A stretch of 64,000 nt of DNA from an uncultured Lachnospiraceae bacterium (GTDB taxonomy: Bacteria > Bacillota > Clostridia > Lachnospirales > Lachnospiraceae), in NCBI GenBank assembly GCA_947173495.1, contig CAMWFQ010000004.1, forward strand, positions 62,001 to 126,000, written 5' to 3'. Every line of letters begins with the position of its first letter. Positions within the stretch are counted from its first letter, which is position 1. Under the pieces are notes generated by a model. It did not search any database, had not been told where the DNA came from, and saw nothing but the letters and a program-made list of their open reading frames with translations. A program made the position numbers and the translations under genes. This document shows positions 60,831-64,000 of this stretch, piece by piece.

Positions 60831-60922
60831 TGTACAGGCCCGCATAAAGGAATATGCCGCTAAAGCGGCATGCGGGCCGCACGGCGGGCCGGGAGAAAAA
60901 GCAATCCCAGCCCGATTGTACA
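60831..60922. repeat. double-hairpin dispersed repeat, copy 9 (complete)
   Basis: Outer stem GGCCCGCAT (60837-60845)/ATGCGGGCC (60870-60878) and inner stem TGCCGC/GCGGCA with TAAA loop are perfect; bulge AAAGGAATA. The second hairpin GGGCCGGGA/TCCCAGCCC differs from the usual GAGTAGGGA/TCCCTACTC, mostly by paired changes. Flanked by TGTACA at both ends (60831-60836 and 60917-60922). Confidence 0.88.
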
Positions 60923-60978
60923 GAATGCATGGGTAATTGTTAAATTGTGATTTTATTTTGAGAAAGAACGAGGTATAC

Positions 60979-61926
60979 ATGACCACATCTATGGATTTCA
61001 CATCTTTTACACAGACAATTCTACAAAACGTTCAAAAAGATCTTGGAAAAAATTATACAGTATATTTAAAAAGCATTCAAAAGAATAATGGAGTTAAAAA
61101 AACGGGAGTTATCATTAAAAAGGAAGGACAGACCATTTATCCTGCCATTTATATTGATGATCTTTATCAAAAAAATATGACGATGGACGACATTAAAATA
61201 ATTTCGGACAATTTGCTGGAGAATTTTCAAAGTACACAGTTGAATGAAGAAGTGGATTTATCCGGGTTTATTGCGTTCGAGCAGGCAAGTAAAAGGATCG
61301 CTTATAAACTGATCAGCGGGGAAAGAAACAGAGAACTTTTAAGACAGATTCCCCATAAAAGGTATTATAATCTTGCCATGGTATTTTATTATACCCTGCA
61401 GGAACCTCCTTTTTATGGAAGAGCGGCGATACTGATTCAGAATTATCATATGGAACAGTGGAGGAGCAATCCTGAAAATCTGTTTGAGCTTGCATTTTCA
61501 AATACCCCAAAGTTGTTTCCCTGGGTGATCGGAAGCATAGAAAGCATTATGCAGGAGATTTTTGCGGAAAGTCTTGGAAGAAAAGATACGGCAGGGGGCA
61601 GCTTGCCGGAAAGTCTGGCCGATGAGGATAAAGAAAAAATTCCTATGTACGTGCTGACGAACAGACAGCAGCTTTATGGTGCGGCATGCATGCTTTATCC
61701 CGGAGTGCTCGGAGGATTTGCGGACAGGATAGGAAAGGATCTTTATATTCTGCCAAGCTCTGTCCACGAGGTGATCCTTGTTCCTGCCGATGATAATGTG
61801 GATAAAGAAGCGTTCAGGGAAATTGTCACGGACATTAACCGCACGCAGGTAGCAGCGGATGAAGTTCTGGCGGATTCCGTCTATTATTATAGTAGAAAGA
61901 AAGATAAGATTTTATTGCTTTTATAA
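60979..61926 (+). CDS. DUF5688-family protein, function unknown
   Basis: 315 residues from ATG at 60979 (CGAGG five bases upstream). Soluble, no membrane segments or signal. Features: TSFTQTILQNVQKDLGKNYT, KKTGVIIKKEGQTIYPAIYI, and a C-terminal alpha/beta region with YVLTNRQQLYGAACMLYPGV, LYILPSSVHEVILVPADD. The layout fits DUF5688 proteins common in Lachnospiraceae, often present in several copies; no activity is known. Slightly more AT-rich than its neighbours. Single gene. Confidence 0.75.
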   Translation: MTTSMDFTSFTQTILQNVQKDLGKNYTVYLKSIQKNNGVKKTGVIIKKEGQTIYPAIYIDDLYQKNMTMDDIKIISDNLLENFQSTQLNEEVDLSGFIAFEQASKRIAYKLISGERNRELLRQIPHKRYYNLAMVFYYTLQEPPFYGRAAILIQNYHMEQWRSNPENLFELAFSNTPKLFPWVIGSIESIMQEIFAESLGRKDTAGGSLPESLADEDKEKIPMYVLTNRQQLYGAACMLYPGVLGGFADRIGKDLYILPSSVHEVILVPADDNVDKEAFREIVTDINRTQVAADEVLADSVYYYSRKKDKILLLL

Positions 61927-61994
61927 AAGGATCAGAATGTTTCATATATTTTTTATAAATGTCGGACTAGACAATTTGAAAAGCATGTGATATG

Positions 61995-62129
61995 ATATTC
62001 AAGGTGATGTAACAAATTTGTAATATTTTAGCTCATATGCACCCGTAGTCTAACGGATAGAACGAAGGCCTCCGACGCCTTTAATGCAGGTTCGATTCCT
62101 GTCGGGTGCATTTGCATCACCTTGAATAT
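61995..62129. repeat. perfect 15-bp inverted repeat enclosing tRNA-Arg
   Basis: ATATTCAAGGTGATG (61995-62009) and CATCACCTTGAATAT (62115-62129) are exact reverse complements, 29 bases before and 4 bases after the tRNA. In a transcript they would bring both ends of the pre-tRNA together. Confidence 0.85.
62039..62110 (+). tRNA. tRNA-Arg (anticodon CCG)
   Basis: Acceptor GCACCCG/CGGGTGC with discriminator A, D-arm containing TAGTCTAACGGATAGAAC, anticodon stem AAGGC/GCCTT with loop CTCCGAC giving anticodon CCG, and T-arm GCAGGTTCGATTCCTGT. 72 bases; CCA is not encoded. Reads the CGG arginine codon. Confidence 0.95.
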
Positions 62130-62159
62130 TGAAAATGAAAATAGAAAGAAAGGAAATAT

Positions 62160-63455
62160 ATGAGATTTTCAGAACAGGACAAAAAGCATGTGCTGAAGAC
62201 AAGATTCATGTCAGCCGGTTACTGGATCATGGATCATAATAAAATCGTAATGCCTCTTGTTCTGGTGGTTTGTGTACTTATTACCATCATAGTGGCGGTG
62301 ACTGCCAATCAGAAGGAAACGCTTGATAAAGAAGCTGAACAGGCTGCAGCAGTGACTGCTGAAAATGAAGAGGCCGTGGAAGAGGAAACCGAAGTTCTTC
62401 AATTTGATCTGGAAGAAAATGCACATCCGGAAATCAATCAGGTGGTAAGGACTTATTATGATGCGCAGGCGGAAGGCAACATTGAAGTGATCACGTCGCT
62501 TAACACGCGTTTAAATGAGATTGAGACGATCCGTGTGCAGGAGCTGAGCAAATACATCGACTCTTATCCGGTGCTGGATGTGTATACGAAGCCGGGAATG
62601 GAAGAAAATGCCTATGTAGCATATGTTTATTCTGAGGTATTGTTTTCGGATGCGGAGGAAGCGCTTCCCGGGATGCAGACCTATTATATCGGGCTGAATG
62701 AGAATGGTGAGTATTTTATCAATGATGGAACTTATGATGACACCATTTGGGATTATATCAAGGAAATCACGCTTCAGGATGATGTGGTGGATCTGAACAA
62801 CAGAGTGGCGGTTGCCTATAATGAAATGCTTGCTGAGAATGAAGAGCTGAATGAATTTGTAGCGTATCTGAAAGAAAAGATAAACGAAGAGGTTGGCGAG
62901 ACTCTGGCACTGGCTGAAGCAGAAGAGACACAGAATGACGTAATACCGGAGGCGGAGCAGGAAGAGGAGACGGAGCAGGAATCCGGGCAGCGAGTAATTA
63001 AAACAGTTCGAGCTACAGATGTGGTAAACATCAGAAGCTCTGACTCCGAAGAGGCGGACAGACTTGATAAAGCGCAGATAGGACAGGAATTTACGCTGTT
63101 GGAAGAAAAGGGAAACGGATGGAGCAAGATCCAGTATAATGACAGAGAGGCCTATATCAAGAGTGATTACCTGGAAGTAGTGGTGGAAACAGAGCAGAGT
63201 GAGACAGGCGTCGATTCCACTGATGATATACAGGAGGCATCTGTTTCAAATTCAGGAGTACAGGCGTCAGGTACAGAAACGGTTGAGGTTACGGAAAGCG
63301 TCCGGGTTCGTAAAAGTGCCAGTACAAGTTCGGAAGCGTTGGGAACAGTCTACGCTGGTGATAAGCTGCAGCTTGTCATGAAACAGGCTGATGGATGGAC
63401 CAAAGTGATTTATGATGGACAGACTGCATATGTAAAATCAGAATATGTTAAGTAA
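62160..63455 (+). CDS. membrane-anchored protein with two bacterial SH3 domains
   Basis: 431 residues. A cytoplasmic start of ~30 residues, one membrane helix (about 31-50, VMPLVLVVCVLITIIVAVTA), then an acidic extracellular region with a nuclear-transport-factor-like stretch (VVRTYYDAQAEGNIEVITSL, about 95-215), an acidic helix linker, and two SH3b domains (TDVVNIRSSDSEEADRLDKA to YIKSDYLEVV; ESVRVRKSASTSSEALGTVY to YVKSEYVK). SH3b domains bind cell-wall peptides. Probably a cell-surface protein with a wall-sensing or anchoring role; function not known. AAAGGA precedes the ATG; no enzyme domain is visible. Confidence 0.8.
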   Translation: MRFSEQDKKHVLKTRFMSAGYWIMDHNKIVMPLVLVVCVLITIIVAVTANQKETLDKEAEQAAAVTAENEEAVEEETEVLQFDLEENAHPEINQVVRTYYDAQAEGNIEVITSLNTRLNEIETIRVQELSKYIDSYPVLDVYTKPGMEENAYVAYVYSEVLFSDAEEALPGMQTYYIGLNENGEYFINDGTYDDTIWDYIKEITLQDDVVDLNNRVAVAYNEMLAENEELNEFVAYLKEKINEEVGETLALAEAEETQNDVIPEAEQEEETEQESGQRVIKTVRATDVVNIRSSDSEEADRLDKAQIGQEFTLLEEKGNGWSKIQYNDREAYIKSDYLEVVVETEQSETGVDSTDDIQEASVSNSGVQASGTETVEVTESVRVRKSASTSSEALGTVYAGDKLQLVMKQADGWTKVIYDGQTAYVKSEYVK

Positions 63456-63469
63456 TTATGATAAACGAT

Positions 63470-63502
63470 ATAACCGGCGCAGCGCAAGCTATGCCGGTTG
63501 TA
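63470..63502 (+). terminator. hairpin after SH3 protein gene
   Basis: AACCGGC and GCCGGTT form a 7-bp stem around GCAGCGCAAGCTAT, without a clear T-run. Weak terminator candidate. Confidence 0.45.
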
Positions 63503-63569
63503 GTGCATTTACGTAACGATTCAGCCAGGTCTGCGTATTTGCAGAGAGAGAAGGTCTTGGGAGGTTGAC

Positions 63570-64000
63570 ATGTTGGGAAAATTTAATATTGGTATTATGG
63601 GGACAGGAAATATAGCGTCTGTCATGGCAGATACGGTTAATAAAATGAAAAATGTAAGACTGTATGCTGCCGCATCCAGAGAAAAGGTTAAAGCAGATGT
63701 CTTTGCAGGAAAATATGGATGTAAAAAAGCATATGGATCTTATGAAGAACTTGCATCGGATAAAAAAGTGGATCTGATTTATATTGCAACGCCACATTCA
63801 GAACATTTTGCAAATGCCAGAATGTGCCTGGAGTATGGGAAACCGGTGCTTTGTGAAAAGGCATTTACAGCGAATGCTTCTCAGGCGAAAGAACTGATCA
63901 GGCTTTCACAGGAAAAGAGAATCTTCCTCGGAGAAGCGATCTGGCCGCGTTATATGCCGCTGGCAGATACCATACAGGAAGTGATCAGAAGCGGAGTGAT
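63570..64000 (+). CDS. Gfo/Idh/MocA-family oxidoreductase, 5' part
   Basis: Starts at ATG 63570 with GGGAGG about six bases upstream and runs off the right edge (143 codons visible). N-terminal Rossmann fold: FNIGIMGTGNIASVMADTVN with the GxGxxA-type dinucleotide loop, then YAAASREKVKADVFAGKYGC, DLIYIATPHSEHFANARMCL and the family motif GKPVLCEKAFTANASQAKEL with the EK(P/A) catalytic lysine. A NAD(P)-dependent sugar or dihydrodiol dehydrogenase-like enzyme; the substrate cannot be told from this part. Confidence 0.9.
   Translation, partial: MLGKFNIGIMGTGNIASVMADTVNKMKNVRLYAAASREKVKADVFAGKYGCKKAYGSYEELASDKKVDLIYIATPHSEHFANARMCLEYGKPVLCEKAFTANASQAKELIRLSQEKRIFLGEAIWPRYMPLADTIQEVIRSGV

Overview
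The window looks like chromosomal DNA from a spore-forming Clostridia bacterium, most likely Lachnospiraceae. Four things support this. There is a pro-sigma-E/SpoIIGA/sigma-G sporulation locus. There is a six-cysteine SCIFF peptide with its radical-SAM maturase, a Clostridia hallmark. The dcw cluster is of clostridial type and carries two adjacent class B PBPs, and MurE has the DNPR motif of diaminopimelate ligases. Nearly all housekeeping genes are on the + strand with tight spacing, strong Shine-Dalgarno sites and several GTG/TTG starts. The species cannot be told from sequence alone.

Layout. 0-5.3 kb is accessory: a large serine recombinase remnant at the left edge, a small membrane protein, and an AT-rich agr-type quorum-sensing locus (LytTR regulator, GHKL kinase, convergent agrB-agrD) between two XRE regulators. 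5.3-13.5 kb holds a CBS/DUF21 membrane protein, SCIFF peptide plus maturase, SecDF and RecJ. 13.8-26.1 kb is a housekeeping run: murE, priA, def, fmt, a zinc metallopeptidase, rsmB, rlmN, the PP2C phosphatase/PASTA kinase pair and rsgA. 26.1-36.5 kb is a second accessory region. It mixes intact redox and stress genes (LysR, MerR-like, two flavodoxin lipoproteins, MATE pump, aldo/keto reductase, carboxymuconolactone decarboxylase, DUF4405 membrane protein) with at least seven broken gene fragments. 36.7-52.0 kb is ychF, lgt and the dcw cluster (mraZ to ftsZ). 52.4-57.5 kb carries an M18 aminopeptidase, spoIIGA-sigE, a ylmC-type gene, sigG and nrdR. 57.7-64.0 kb carries yqeG, aroE-aroK-aroQ, efp, a DUF5688-like gene, tRNA-Arg(CCG), an SH3-repeat membrane protein and the start of a Gfo/Idh/MocA oxidoreductase.

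How parts work together. The cell-wall genes (murE, mraY, murD, murA, two PBPs, ftsW/L/Q/Z), the PASTA kinase/phosphatase pair and lgt form an envelope and division gene set, with a 10-bp-phased MraZ operator in front of mraZ. spoIIGA-sigE-sigG give mother-cell and forespore sigma factors. The agr locus is a self-contained peptide signalling module.

Most notable observations. (1) A family of about 90-bp double-hairpin repeats, with nine or more full or partial copies, sits almost always directly after the T-tract of an intrinsic terminator; the stems differ between copies but still pair. (2) The agrD-like peptide has serine where the ring-forming cysteine is expected, implying a lactone autoinducer. 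(3) A lipoprotein fuses an FGE/SUMF1-type domain, lacking the FGE active-site cysteines, to a flavodoxin. (4) An 18-bp perfect hairpin between the two PBP genes contains the second gene's Shine-Dalgarno in its 3' arm. (5) A perfect 15-bp inverted repeat encloses tRNA-Arg. (6) A short dispersed GCGC element supplies the ribosome binding site of unrelated genes. (7) The spoIIG promoter has an abnormally long 21-bp spacer and 0A-box-like sites.
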